64,000 nt of DNA from Desulfofarcimen acetoxidans DSM 771 (lineage in GTDB: Bacteria; Bacillota; Desulfotomaculia; Desulfotomaculales; Desulfofarciminaceae). Both the position numbers and the translations under genes were made by a program. Shown here in pieces: positions 31,963-40,161 of this stretch; the first letter of the stretch is position 1; the number at the start of each line of letters is the position of its first letter. Below the pieces are notes generated by a model that had not been told where the DNA came from, did not search any database, and saw only the letters and a program-made list of their open reading frames with translations. Where the stretch lies: NCBI RefSeq assembly GCF_000024205.1, contig NC_013216.1, positions 4,340,001 to 4,404,000 on the forward strand, given 5' to 3'.

Positions 31963-32760
31963 CTAATACGGCATTACTGCTATAGGGATTCTAAATTCAG
32001 GAATCCCGCTGGCGTACGGAGCTATATCATATTCACCGTAATAAACTACCACATATCCTTTTAACAAATAAAATGATTGTTTTTCGGGAATGGAATTCAG
32101 GTTTTCTCTTGCATTTTTATAATATTTATCCTCATTATTTTCTATTTGACTATGAATTGCCTGCAAGACTATTTCCTCGTAATTACTTCCGTAAAAATCG
32201 CTTAAATAAAGAATCTTGCCTGTATCAACATTTATGTTAAGGGTTTTGATTACCGTAGAACCATGAACGCCGCCGGTATAACTATAGTATTTAACGCTGA
32301 TACTCAGAATATTGTTGCTGTTATAATGAACCTTATATTCTGTTTTAGCAATGCAGGGACTAATTGGTATAGCATTTTTCTCTGCTTCCCTTACATAGGC
32401 ACTAACATATACTTCTGTCTCTTTCCTAAAGGCTAAGGCATCACTATTGAATTGACTGTTTATTCTGTTTTGCAAGGTACTGTCCTTAATACAGGATATC
32501 TCCGGTATCTGCAAATCAACTTCAAATACCTCATCCTTTGACTTAATTGTTTGTGTGGTTACCTCCACTTTATCTCCCGTGCAATCGTCTCCCACAGGTT
32601 CAACCAAAGCTTCAGCCGTTGCCTCAGCTTTTGTTTCAACCTTTGTTTCAGCATCTACATCATTATCTTTACCAATCCGAATAAGCCTTTTCTGGCTTTT
32701 CACAGAACTATGGTTAACTTTTGCAAGTGTCATTACCAATGGCAAAAGAACCCTCCACAT
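31963..32760 (-). CDS. DUF3298-domain (RsiV/PdaC-like) protein
   Basis: 265 residues. A hydrophobic N-terminus is followed by a repetitive Glu/Thr/Ala linker (ETKVETKAEATAEALVEPV) and a domain with the pattern seen in DUF4163/DUF3298 proteins: KVHYNSNNILSISVKYYSYTGG then HGSTVIKTLNINVDTGKIL and the C-terminal IPEFRIPIAV. Related domains occur in RsiV, a lysozyme-sensing anti-sigma factor, and PdaC. No sigma factor gene is nearby, so function is open. Confidence 0.7.
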   Translation of the reverse strand: MWRVLLPLVMTLAKVNHSSVKSQKRLIRIGKDNDVDAETKVETKAEATAEALVEPVGDDCTGDKVEVTTQTIKSKDEVFEVDLQIPEISCIKDSTLQNRINSQFNSDALAFRKETEVYVSAYVREAEKNAIPISPCIAKTEYKVHYNSNNILSISVKYYSYTGGVHGSTVIKTLNINVDTGKILYLSDFYGSNYEEIVLQAIHSQIENNEDKYYKNARENLNSIPEKQSFYLLKGYVVVYYGEYDIAPYASGIPEFRIPIAVMPY

Positions 32761-32940
32761 TTTAACAGCCCCCCCTTTTTCAGATTATGTAAAACACTTT
32801 TCTTTATTGTATAAATTTTCACACCCTTTTGTGCACCTTTATTAAGTCAAAATACAAGGATCCTTATTGAATTTATCCGGCTAACAATTTTACTTTAATC
32901 TGAATATTATATTTACAAAATCGCTCATGAGGTGAAATAT

Positions 32941-33573
32941 ATGACAACGAAATGCCCCTCGGGCTCAATACCGCATATTATAAAAGCAGGAGATACCTAT
33001 TACAAACTGGCTCAGTATTATAATGTTTCAGCAGCACAAATAGCCGCGGCTAATCCTGGCATGGACGCCGGCAATTTAACGATTGGGGAAACCCTTTGTA
33101 TACCCGCTGAAATGCCTGCAGCCAGAGCCGCTATAAGAGGCGGTCCGTTAAGGCCCCAAATATCGGGTACCGTGGATTTTTTTGATGCGCCGGGAGGAAG
33201 CTGGGTTTGTGCGGATATTAACGGACTTCCTCCTTATAAACCGGCTGTCGACGGTCAAAGCCCGGTCGGCCCGCACGGTTTTCACATTCATACAATTGGC
33301 AACTGCCAGCCAGGCAATTCGCAAAACCCTTTTCCTTCTTCAGGAGAACACTGGAACCCGACAAAGCAGCCGCATGGCAATCATGCAGGTGATTTTCCGG
33401 TACTTTTTTCCAATCACGGGCAGGCCAGAATGTGCTTTTTTACCGATAAGTTTACCCCTGAGCAGGTAATCGGCAAATCAGTGATCATTCACTTAAACCC
33501 TGATGATTATCGTACTCAACCCGCAGGCAACTCGGGCAAAAAATTGGCCTGTGGAGTAATTGAAAGAGTCTAA
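32941..33573 (+). CDS. LysM domain fused to a Cu/Zn superoxide dismutase-like domain
   Basis: 210 residues. An N-terminal LysM (about 10-55; HIIKAGDTYYKLAQYYNV) is followed by a SodC-type domain (about 75-210) with HGFHIHTIGNC, GEHWNP, HGNHAGDFP and a later HLNPDDY, supplying the copper and zinc His/Asp set, and the two disulphide Cys (GNC, ACGV). At the place where the active-site Arg precedes LACGVI there is Lys (GNSGKKLACGVI), which should reduce superoxide attraction. LysM suggests attachment to peptidoglycan or spore coat. Start ATG 32941 has GAGGTGA. Confidence 0.85.
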   Translation: MTTKCPSGSIPHIIKAGDTYYKLAQYYNVSAAQIAAANPGMDAGNLTIGETLCIPAEMPAARAAIRGGPLRPQISGTVDFFDAPGGSWVCADINGLPPYKPAVDGQSPVGPHGFHIHTIGNCQPGNSQNPFPSSGEHWNPTKQPHGNHAGDFPVLFSNHGQARMCFFTDKFTPEQVIGKSVIIHLNPDDYRTQPAGNSGKKLACGVIERV

Positions 33574-33624
33574 AACATACTTCAAGATGATAATAAGAAA
33601 AAAGCTTAAATAAGTTTTTAAACC

Positions 33625-33672
33625 GCAAAGAGACGCCTTCTGTCATTGTAACGACACCAGGCGTCTCTTTGC
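33625..33672 (+). terminator. Long perfect hairpin after the LysM-SodC gene
   Basis: GCAAAGAGACGCC and GGCGTCTCTTTGC form a 13-bp perfect stem around a 22-nt loop. It lies about 50 nt after the stop. There is no T-run, so it may act as a mRNA end-stabiliser or a weak terminator. Confidence 0.5.
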
Positions 33673-33867
33673 ACATATTAAACAACTAACAGCCTCAAAT
33701 TCATTATGGCTAGGCATACCATCATAATTATCTGCTAAATAAAATTTATAATATAGCAAATTCAGAATTAAAAACCTTATTTTCTATGATATGATAGTTA
33801 AATAATTATTAATTAAATAATCTAAAAATTTTCCGGTTACTAAGCTATAGTGGGTGATTAATTTAAT

Positions 33868-34920
33868 ATGCTGCCTGAACAATTATTCCATGCGACAATT
33901 TTAATAGCGGATGACAACTCCACAAATATTTTATTGCTTGAGAAATTGCTGTCAATCTCTGGTTACAAGAATATAAAAACCACAACAGAATCCAGAGAAG
34001 TATTGTCTCTGTATAAAGAACTTGATCCTGATTTACTGCTTTTGGATTTAAGGATGCCTCATATGGATGGTTTCCAGGTATTAGAACAGTTAAATCTTGA
34101 AAAACAGGATGATTTCCTGCCGGTTGTAGTTATTACAGCTCAGAATGACCAGGAGCACCGGCTTAAATCCTTTAAAATGGGCGCCAAGGATTTTATCGGT
34201 AAGCCTTTTGATCATGCAGAAGTGTTGATGCGTATCAGAAATATGCTGGAAATTCGCCTGCTGCATAAAGAAGTACGGGAACACAATCGCAAACTGGAAG
34301 ATACGGTTCAAGAAAGAACTAAGGAATTGCAGGATTTGCAGGTGGAATTAATCCACCGTTTAGGGCGGGCCGCAGAATTTCGGGATAACGATACAGGCGC
34401 CCATATAACCCGCATAGGCAAATATTCCTTTGAACTGGCAAAAGCCGCCGGGTTATCGGACAAAGAATGCCGGTTAATTTTACATGCCAGCACTATGCAT
34501 GATATTGGAAAAATAGGTATTGCAGATGAAATACTTCTTAAACCGGAACGGCTCACACCTGATGAATGGGAAATAATGAAAACACATACCACTAAGGGAG
34601 CTAAAATACTGGCCGGCAGTTCCTCCGATGTACTGCAAATGGCTGAACAAATAGCTCTCAACCACCACGAGAAATGGGACGGAAGCGGATACCCCACCGG
34701 TCTAAAAGGCGATGAGATCCCCCTGGCTGGAAGAATTACCGCAATTTGTGATGTTTTTGATGCCCTGCTTTCTAAAAGACCTTATAAGAATGCCTGGTCT
34801 CTGGAAGAAGCTGTTGCTGAAATGAAAAAGGGCAGCGGAACTCATTTTGATCCCAATTTAATCGAAATATTTCTAAAGATAATACCACATATCCTGGCTA
34901 TCAGACAGAAATATTCCTAA
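33868..34920 (+). CDS. Response regulator with HD-GYP domain (RpfG type)
   Basis: 350 residues: receiver domain (1-125) with phospho-acceptor D60 in LLLLDLRMP and Lys in GKPF, a coiled-coil linker, then an HD-GYP domain with HD at 211-212 (MHDIGKIG) and HHEKWDGSGYP. HD-GYP proteins hydrolyse cyclic di-GMP, and all metal-binding motifs look intact. It lies 45 nt upstream of a sensor kinase gene that probably phosphorylates it. Confidence 0.9.
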   Translation: MLPEQLFHATILIADDNSTNILLLEKLLSISGYKNIKTTTESREVLSLYKELDPDLLLLDLRMPHMDGFQVLEQLNLEKQDDFLPVVVITAQNDQEHRLKSFKMGAKDFIGKPFDHAEVLMRIRNMLEIRLLHKEVREHNRKLEDTVQERTKELQDLQVELIHRLGRAAEFRDNDTGAHITRIGKYSFELAKAAGLSDKECRLILHASTMHDIGKIGIADEILLKPERLTPDEWEIMKTHTTKGAKILAGSSSDVLQMAEQIALNHHEKWDGSGYPTGLKGDEIPLAGRITAICDVFDALLSKRPYKNAWSLEEAVAEMKKGSGTHFDPNLIEIFLKIIPHILAIRQKYS

Positions 34921-34965
34921 AACAATTTATTACATAATGAACTAAGACGACGGTGAGGAACATAT

Positions 34966-37005
34966 ATGAAAGAAAAACCGGACAATAACCTTTTTATTTT
35001 GCAATGGATATGGAAATCCTATTTGCGCAATGCTCTGATTCCACTGCTGTTGATTGAACTGGTTTTTATAGGAATGTTCTTTTTATCAAACAACTGGTCG
35101 CAAAGAGAAATGCTGTCCTTATTAAAAAATGAAGTACGAGCACATCTGCAGGAAATAGCCCAACGCGAATGCCTGATTATATCCGAACAAATATCAGATA
35201 TATCCCCCGTCGCAGCAGCCAATGCTGACAAAATAATAAATACTGTTACCAATCAAATTTTAAATTTAGACTTGCCCTGGCAAGGATATGGTTTATTGCT
35301 GGGAAAGGACGGAACAGTTCTCGCTCTGCCTGATAGAGGTGAAAAGGACTGGGTCTTAAATGAATTAACAAATCATCATTATAATGAAGCAGCTTTAAAA
35401 GACGCCTTTGCACCCGATCAGTTTAATCTTTATAAAAGACCTGATTTAGCTGCTTTTGGCAAGCAAGTAGCCGGTAAAACTACCGGCTTTGCCAGTATTA
35501 ACCTCGGCGGAATGAAACAGGCGGTATCATGGGCCACGGTAACCGGCACCGGATGGAAGCTATTAATTATTGCTCCTGAGAACAATATCTATTCCAACGC
35601 GGATAAAATGAACGGCAGACTGCTTAAAATAGGATCTTCTATGCTGGCGGGTCTGGTCTTATTATATTGCATCTTTTTCTTCATTCTCTTCAAGAAATCG
35701 CATAAGATGAGTAATAGCATTTCCCAACCGCTGCTGGAGATAAACAATATAATCCAAAGGATTGTTGCAGGTGATTATTTTCAAAAGCAAAAAGACTTAG
35801 GGGTTCATGAGCTGCAGGAAACCGCCTCCCTGCTGGTTCATATGGGGCAGCAATTAGAAACTGCCAATGAAAACCTGCTGCATATCCAGGCTAAACTCAA
35901 AAAAAAGGAATCAGATTTGCAGGCCCTGATAAAATCCATTGATGATATAATTTTTGAAGTAGATGAAAACGGCATCTTCAAAAATGTTTGGACTAATAGT
36001 GAAAAAATATTGCTGATGCCCGTAGATCAGGTTATAGGCAATCCCATTCAAAGTATAATTGCTCCGGATAAATCTGACATCTATCTGTCTAAAATTAAAC
36101 AGGTTATCGAAAATCAGGAGCCGGATGTCTTCGAATATATGATGGATACCCTTTACGGCCGCAGGTGGTATCTGGTTCGCATCGCACCTATTGCCAGTGA
36201 ATTAAAATCTGTATCCGTTTCCATGAGAGATATCAGCGAGCGCAAGGAAATGGAAAAGTCCATAATCGCTGCCAAGGAAGAGACTGAGAAAGCAAGCATG
36301 GCTAAATCCCAATTTTTGTCCAACATGAGCCATGAATTGAGAACACCTCTTAATGCGGTACTGGGTTTCTCACAGATATTGCAAATGGACAAGTCAGCGC
36401 CTTTGGATAATTCTCAAAGCGAAAGTGTAAAAGAAATCGTCAAGGCAGGCAATCATTTGCTTATGCTTATCAACGAGATACTGGATTTGGCAAAAATAGA
36501 GTCAGGCAAGTTAAATATATTAATTGAACCTGTCAAAATATTGCCGATCATTGAGGAAACGGTTGCTTTTATAAAACCCCTGGCCAAAGAAAATGATATT
36601 GAAATTGCAATTAATCCGAGAGATTGTATGGAACAATATGTTTTGGCTGATTCAATCCGTCTTAGGCAGGTGCTTTTGAATTTATTCTCTAATGCTGTAA
36701 AATACAATTATAACAGTGGCAAGGTAAGCTTTTATTGTGAAAAAATTGATAAATTTATCCGTTTTAACATATTAGACAGCGGTTTAGGTATCCCCTCTGC
36801 GCAATTGCCGGCTATTTTTGATCCTTTTTACCGCCTGCCCATTACCGCTAATAATGTTGAGGGGACGGGTATCGGTCTCGCTGCAGCCAAGCAATTAGTT
36901 GAATTAATGGGAGGAAACATTAACGTTAAGAGCCAGGAAGGACAGGGAAGTCATTTTTGGTTTGACATACCATGCGCTGAAGCGGTTGACCGGAGGGATA
37001 TATAA
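34966..37005 (+). CDS. Membrane sensor histidine kinase (Cache-HAMP-PAS-HisKA-HATPase)
   Basis: 679 residues. Membrane helices at about 20-40 and 225-245 enclose an extracellular sensor region of the Cache type; a HAMP region and a coil follow, then a PAS domain (about 320-425; LIKSIDDIIFEVDENGIF). HisKA has H456 in FLSNMSHELRTPLNAVLGF. The ATP-binding domain has N-box LLNLFSNAVKYN, G1 DSGLGIP and G2 GTGIGLAAAKQ. Start ATG 34966 has GTGAGGA. Paired by position with the HD-GYP regulator. Confidence 0.92.
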   Translation: MKEKPDNNLFILQWIWKSYLRNALIPLLLIELVFIGMFFLSNNWSQREMLSLLKNEVRAHLQEIAQRECLIISEQISDISPVAAANADKIINTVTNQILNLDLPWQGYGLLLGKDGTVLALPDRGEKDWVLNELTNHHYNEAALKDAFAPDQFNLYKRPDLAAFGKQVAGKTTGFASINLGGMKQAVSWATVTGTGWKLLIIAPENNIYSNADKMNGRLLKIGSSMLAGLVLLYCIFFFILFKKSHKMSNSISQPLLEINNIIQRIVAGDYFQKQKDLGVHELQETASLLVHMGQQLETANENLLHIQAKLKKKESDLQALIKSIDDIIFEVDENGIFKNVWTNSEKILLMPVDQVIGNPIQSIIAPDKSDIYLSKIKQVIENQEPDVFEYMMDTLYGRRWYLVRIAPIASELKSVSVSMRDISERKEMEKSIIAAKEETEKASMAKSQFLSNMSHELRTPLNAVLGFSQILQMDKSAPLDNSQSESVKEIVKAGNHLLMLINEILDLAKIESGKLNILIEPVKILPIIEETVAFIKPLAKENDIEIAINPRDCMEQYVLADSIRLRQVLLNLFSNAVKYNYNSGKVSFYCEKIDKFIRFNILDSGLGIPSAQLPAIFDPFYRLPITANNVEGTGIGLAAAKQLVELMGGNINVKSQEGQGSHFWFDIPCAEAVDRRDI

Positions 37006-37043
37006 TAAGGGTTGGTTCTTACTTGAACCAGCCCTTATTATAT
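37001..37043 (+). terminator. Hairpin terminator of the sensor kinase gene
   Basis: AATAAGGG-T-TGGTTC pairs with GAACCA-G-CCCTTATT over a six-base loop; the stop codon TAA is inside the stem. An AT-rich tail follows (ATATTTAGTCTTT). Confidence 0.7.
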
Positions 37044-37187
37044 TTAGTCTTTCGCAAACATCCCTGCATTTTTAAAATCAAACACTTCACTTTTTATTCA
37101 CATAGTCTTCACATAAGTTTTTTATAATAAGTTTTAAACGGGATAAATTTAGCCGTTCTCATTATTCGCCGGGGGGTGGAGAACATT

Positions 37188-37868
37188 ATGAAAAACATAA
37201 AAATATTAATAGTCGATAATGACAGGAATGTCAGAGATGTTATTAAACTTCTTCTCGTAAACGAAGGGTTTACTGTTGATGAGTCCGGAGATGGCAATGA
37301 GGCACTGGATATTTTTTCTATTCATAATTATTCACTAATATCGCTGGATGTCATGCTGCCCGGATTAGACGGTTGGACGGTTTGTAAAAAAATAAGAGAA
37401 CGCTCAAACATTCCCATTATTATATTGACTGCCAGGGATGAAGAATATGCCAAGCTCCTAGGTTTCGAATTAGGGGTAGATGACTATATTACAAAACCCT
37501 TCAGCCCCAAAGAAGTTGTGGCCAGAATAAAAGCTGTTCTAAAAAGAGCAAATATAATACCACTTTCAGAAGAAAGCTTTTTAAAAACCGATAAAATAAG
37601 GATTAATCCCTCTACCAGAGAGGTATATCTGGATGATAAGGAATTAAAATTAACACCAAAGGAATACACTCTTTTATATCATTTTGTGAAATACAAGGAT
37701 CAGGTTTTCACTCGGGAAGAATTATTAACCGAAGTATGGGGCTACGACTTCTATGGGGATTTAAGGACAGTAGATACCCATATCAAACAAATAAGAGAAA
37801 AATTAGGCGAATACAAGAAATATATCAGTACCGTTTGGGGTGTCGGATATAAGTTTAAAGTTCGGTAA
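37188..37868 (+). CDS. OmpR/PhoB-family response regulator
   Basis: 226 residues: receiver domain with acidic pair, phospho-Asp in LISLDVMLPGLDGW and Lys in TKPFSPKEVVARI, then a winged-helix DNA-binding domain (LTPKEYTLLYHFV, VDTHIKQIREKLG, ISTVWGVGYKF). The start is ATG 37188 with a GGGGGTGGAG site. No kinase gene follows directly on the same strand, so its partner may be the upstream kinase or an orphan one. It overlaps the convergent mqnD end by 14 nt. Confidence 0.9.
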   Translation: MKNIKILIVDNDRNVRDVIKLLLVNEGFTVDESGDGNEALDIFSIHNYSLISLDVMLPGLDGWTVCKKIRERSNIPIIILTARDEEYAKLLGFELGVDDYITKPFSPKEVVARIKAVLKRANIIPLSEESFLKTDKIRINPSTREVYLDDKELKLTPKEYTLLYHFVKYKDQVFTREELLTEVWGYDFYGDLRTVDTHIKQIREKLGEYKKYISTVWGVGYKFKVR

Positions 37869-38703
37869 GAGAAAGCTTCGATAAGTTCACATCAGGGATT
37901 AAACCTGCTTGCGCGGCCCGGCTGAGCAAGCTGATTACAGCCCCATAGCCCTCACCTAAATTTAGAGTGAATTCATTAACATAAAGCCGGATATGCGCTT
38001 TAGCTACTTCAGGTGATAGCTCTTGGGCATGTCTCAGCACATACTCCTGAGAAGCTTCCGGGTGTGCCCAGGCATATTTAACTGATTCCCTAAGCCAGCC
38101 TGTAATAGCACTTAAATCCAGGGTTCGACGGGCAACGATTGCTCCCAGCGGGATAGGCAGGTTAGTGTCGGATTCCCACCAACTGCCCAGGTCAACTAAA
38201 AGAGTCAGCCCAAACGAAGGATAGGTAAAACGTGACTCATGGATTACCAAGCCCGCGTCAACCAAACCGTCACGGACTGCCGGCATAATTTCATGAAAAG
38301 GCAAAATTATAATTTCACCTACACCTCCCGGGACATGTTGATCCAGCCACAGGCGAAAAAGCAAATATGCTGTTGAGCGCTCAGCCGGTACTGCCACACG
38401 CCGACCGGCCAGGTCTGCCGGGTTTATTATGCCGCAGGGTTTGTTTGCCACTAATACCAGCGGCCCGCAACCTCTGCCCAGCGCACCCCCGCATGGCAAA
38501 AGCGCGTATTTTGATAATACCCACGGCAATGCGGCAAAGGATATTTTAATAATGTCCGGCCCGTTCGGACCGGCTGCCAGTTTGTTTGTCACATCAATGT
38601 CCGCAAGAGCAACGTCAAGCTCCGGCGCACCCGGCACCAGCCCGTGCACCCAGGCATGAAAGATAAAGGTGTCATTGGGACAGGGAGAAAAAACAATTTT
38701 CAC
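37855..38703 (-). CDS. mqnD: 1,4-dihydroxy-6-naphthoate synthase
   Basis: 282 residues, MqnD family of periplasmic-binding-protein fold. N-terminal FSPCPNDTFIFHAWVHG, PDIIKISFAALPWV, GRGCGPLVL and GLVIHESRFTYP are the family motifs. Converts cyclic de-hypoxanthine futalosine to dihydroxynaphthoate in the futalosine route to menaquinone. Start overlaps the mqnB stop. Confidence 0.92.
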   Translation of the reverse strand: MKIVFSPCPNDTFIFHAWVHGLVPGAPELDVALADIDVTNKLAAGPNGPDIIKISFAALPWVLSKYALLPCGGALGRGCGPLVLVANKPCGIINPADLAGRRVAVPAERSTAYLLFRLWLDQHVPGGVGEIIILPFHEIMPAVRDGLVDAGLVIHESRFTYPSFGLTLLVDLGSWWESDTNLPIPLGAIVARRTLDLSAITGWLRESVKYAWAHPEASQEYVLRHAQELSPEVAKAHIRLYVNEFTLNLGEGYGAVISLLSRAAQAGLIPDVNLSKLSLTEL

Positions 38704-39407
38704 GCTAAAACCTCCAATAATACTGAACTGGCTGCTTCTAATACTTCGAGAGCCTCTTTGATCCGCCAGGAGGCGCGATCGCGCGGTCCGACCAGGTTTG
38801 AGACAGCACGCAGTTCCAGAATAGGCAAACCTAATTCACGGGCTGCCAGGGCCACACCATAACCCTCCATAGCCTCAGCAGCAGCCTCGGGTACCCGGCC
38901 AACCAGCGCCGCCGCACTTTCAACCGTGCCGGTAACTGTTGACACAGTGAGCACAGGCCCGATCTGTAAAGGCAAATTAGCCGCCAGCAGTGTCTCTTGC
39001 AGGTCTTTCAGCAGGCTTGCCTCGACCCGGATACGTGTGCAGCCAAAGCCTAACTCATCCAAGCTGCTGAAACCCACAGAAGTCTCCACTCCCAAATCGG
39101 CAGCTATGATTTCGTTTGCTGCCACCAGTGAACCTACCTCAGCCTTGCCGGGAAAACCTCCACCGATACCCAGACAAACGACCAAATCGTATTTATCATT
39201 TGCAGCTGACAGAATCTTTACTGTCTTAACAGCGGCGGATACCGGGCCAACACCGGCCAGCATTACATCGGCTCTCCTGTCGTTTTTCAGTCCACGCAGC
39301 ACCGCTTCCCTCTCTGCCGGTACCGCTGTCATTATCAAGGCCCGTCTTATTTTATCCGCCTGATCATAATTGACAATGTTCTTTATTTGCCCATGATTAA
39401 AATTCAT
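38700..39407 (-). CDS. mqnB: Futalosine hydrolase
   Basis: 235 residues, nucleoside phosphorylase/hydrolase fold. MTAVPAEREAVLRGL, CLGIGGGFPG, TVSTVTGT and EAMEGYGVALAAREL (with the Glu-Met-Glu active site) are visible. Releases hypoxanthine from futalosine. Forms an operon with mqnD by a 4-nt overlap. Confidence 0.9.
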   Translation of the reverse strand: MNFNHGQIKNIVNYDQADKIRRALIMTAVPAEREAVLRGLKNDRRADVMLAGVGPVSAAVKTVKILSAANDKYDLVVCLGIGGGFPGKAEVGSLVAANEIIAADLGVETSVGFSSLDELGFGCTRIRVEASLLKDLQETLLAANLPLQIGPVLTVSTVTGTVESAAALVGRVPEAAAEAMEGYGVALAARELGLPILELRAVSNLVGPRDRASWRIKEALEVLEAASSVLLEVLA

Positions 39408-39420
39408 TATTCCTCCAATG

Positions 39421-40158
39421 CTAAGACCCTGAATAGCCCAATTCCTTTACAATTTCGTGATCGAGAATTCTCTTGCGCTCTCTCCAATCCGGCATATGGA
39501 CGGTCAGAAATTCATAAAAATCCTTATTATGGTTAGGATAGAGAAAGTGTATAAGCTCATGTAAAACCACATAATCTATGCAAGGCGGTGAGGCTTTATA
39601 CAAATAGTAGTTCAGATTGATTCTACCGCGTGTTCTGGAGCAGCTGCCCCACAGAGTTTTCATTTTTCTGACTTGAAGGTCAGGCTTATTGATACCATGT
39701 TTTGCAATAACCGGATATAAGCGATCTATAGTCAATAAAAAATATAATTTACTCTGTTTATGCCACCATCGCTCAAATTGTTTTTGCAGAACCTGTTTAT
39801 TCTCCAAGTTAGGCGACTGTATAAGTATGATGTCTTCCTTTTGCTCGATTTTACAACTCCTTCCTTCATTGATGATGATCCTTTTTTGCCTTCCCAATAT
39901 ACGTGTTGATATTCCACTGCGTATTATAGTTTCAAACCCATTAACCCCGGTATCTTTAAAGTAATGCAAAGATTTTTCAATCCATCCGGTTTTGCTGTCG
40001 AGGTAGTCATTTATCCATTCATCCGACACCCCCACAGGTGCGGACAGCATAATACATCCGGTAGGAAAAACCTTAAGACGGATACTTTTTACATTTTTTC
40101 GTTCAATATTTATTTCAATATCACCCGATAACCCCGTCAAGAATTTTCTCTGTTTCAT
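39421..40158 (-). CDS. YgjP-type metallopeptidase-like protein (DUF45)
   Basis: 245 residues with the zinc motif HELIHFLYPNHNKDFY (HExxH plus downstream His) and the upstream WGSCS motif of the SprT/YgjP group. These small zinc proteins are frequently found beside type I restriction genes, as here, 3 nt after hsdR. The true substrate is unknown. Confidence 0.85.
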   Translation of the reverse strand: MKQRKFLTGLSGDIEINIERKNVKSIRLKVFPTGCIMLSAPVGVSDEWINDYLDSKTGWIEKSLHYFKDTGVNGFETIIRSGISTRILGRQKRIIINEGRSCKIEQKEDIILIQSPNLENKQVLQKQFERWWHKQSKLYFLLTIDRLYPVIAKHGINKPDLQVRKMKTLWGSCSRTRGRINLNYYLYKASPPCIDYVVLHELIHFLYPNHNKDFYEFLTVHMPDWRERKRILDHEIVKELGYSGS

Positions 40159-40161
40159 AAC

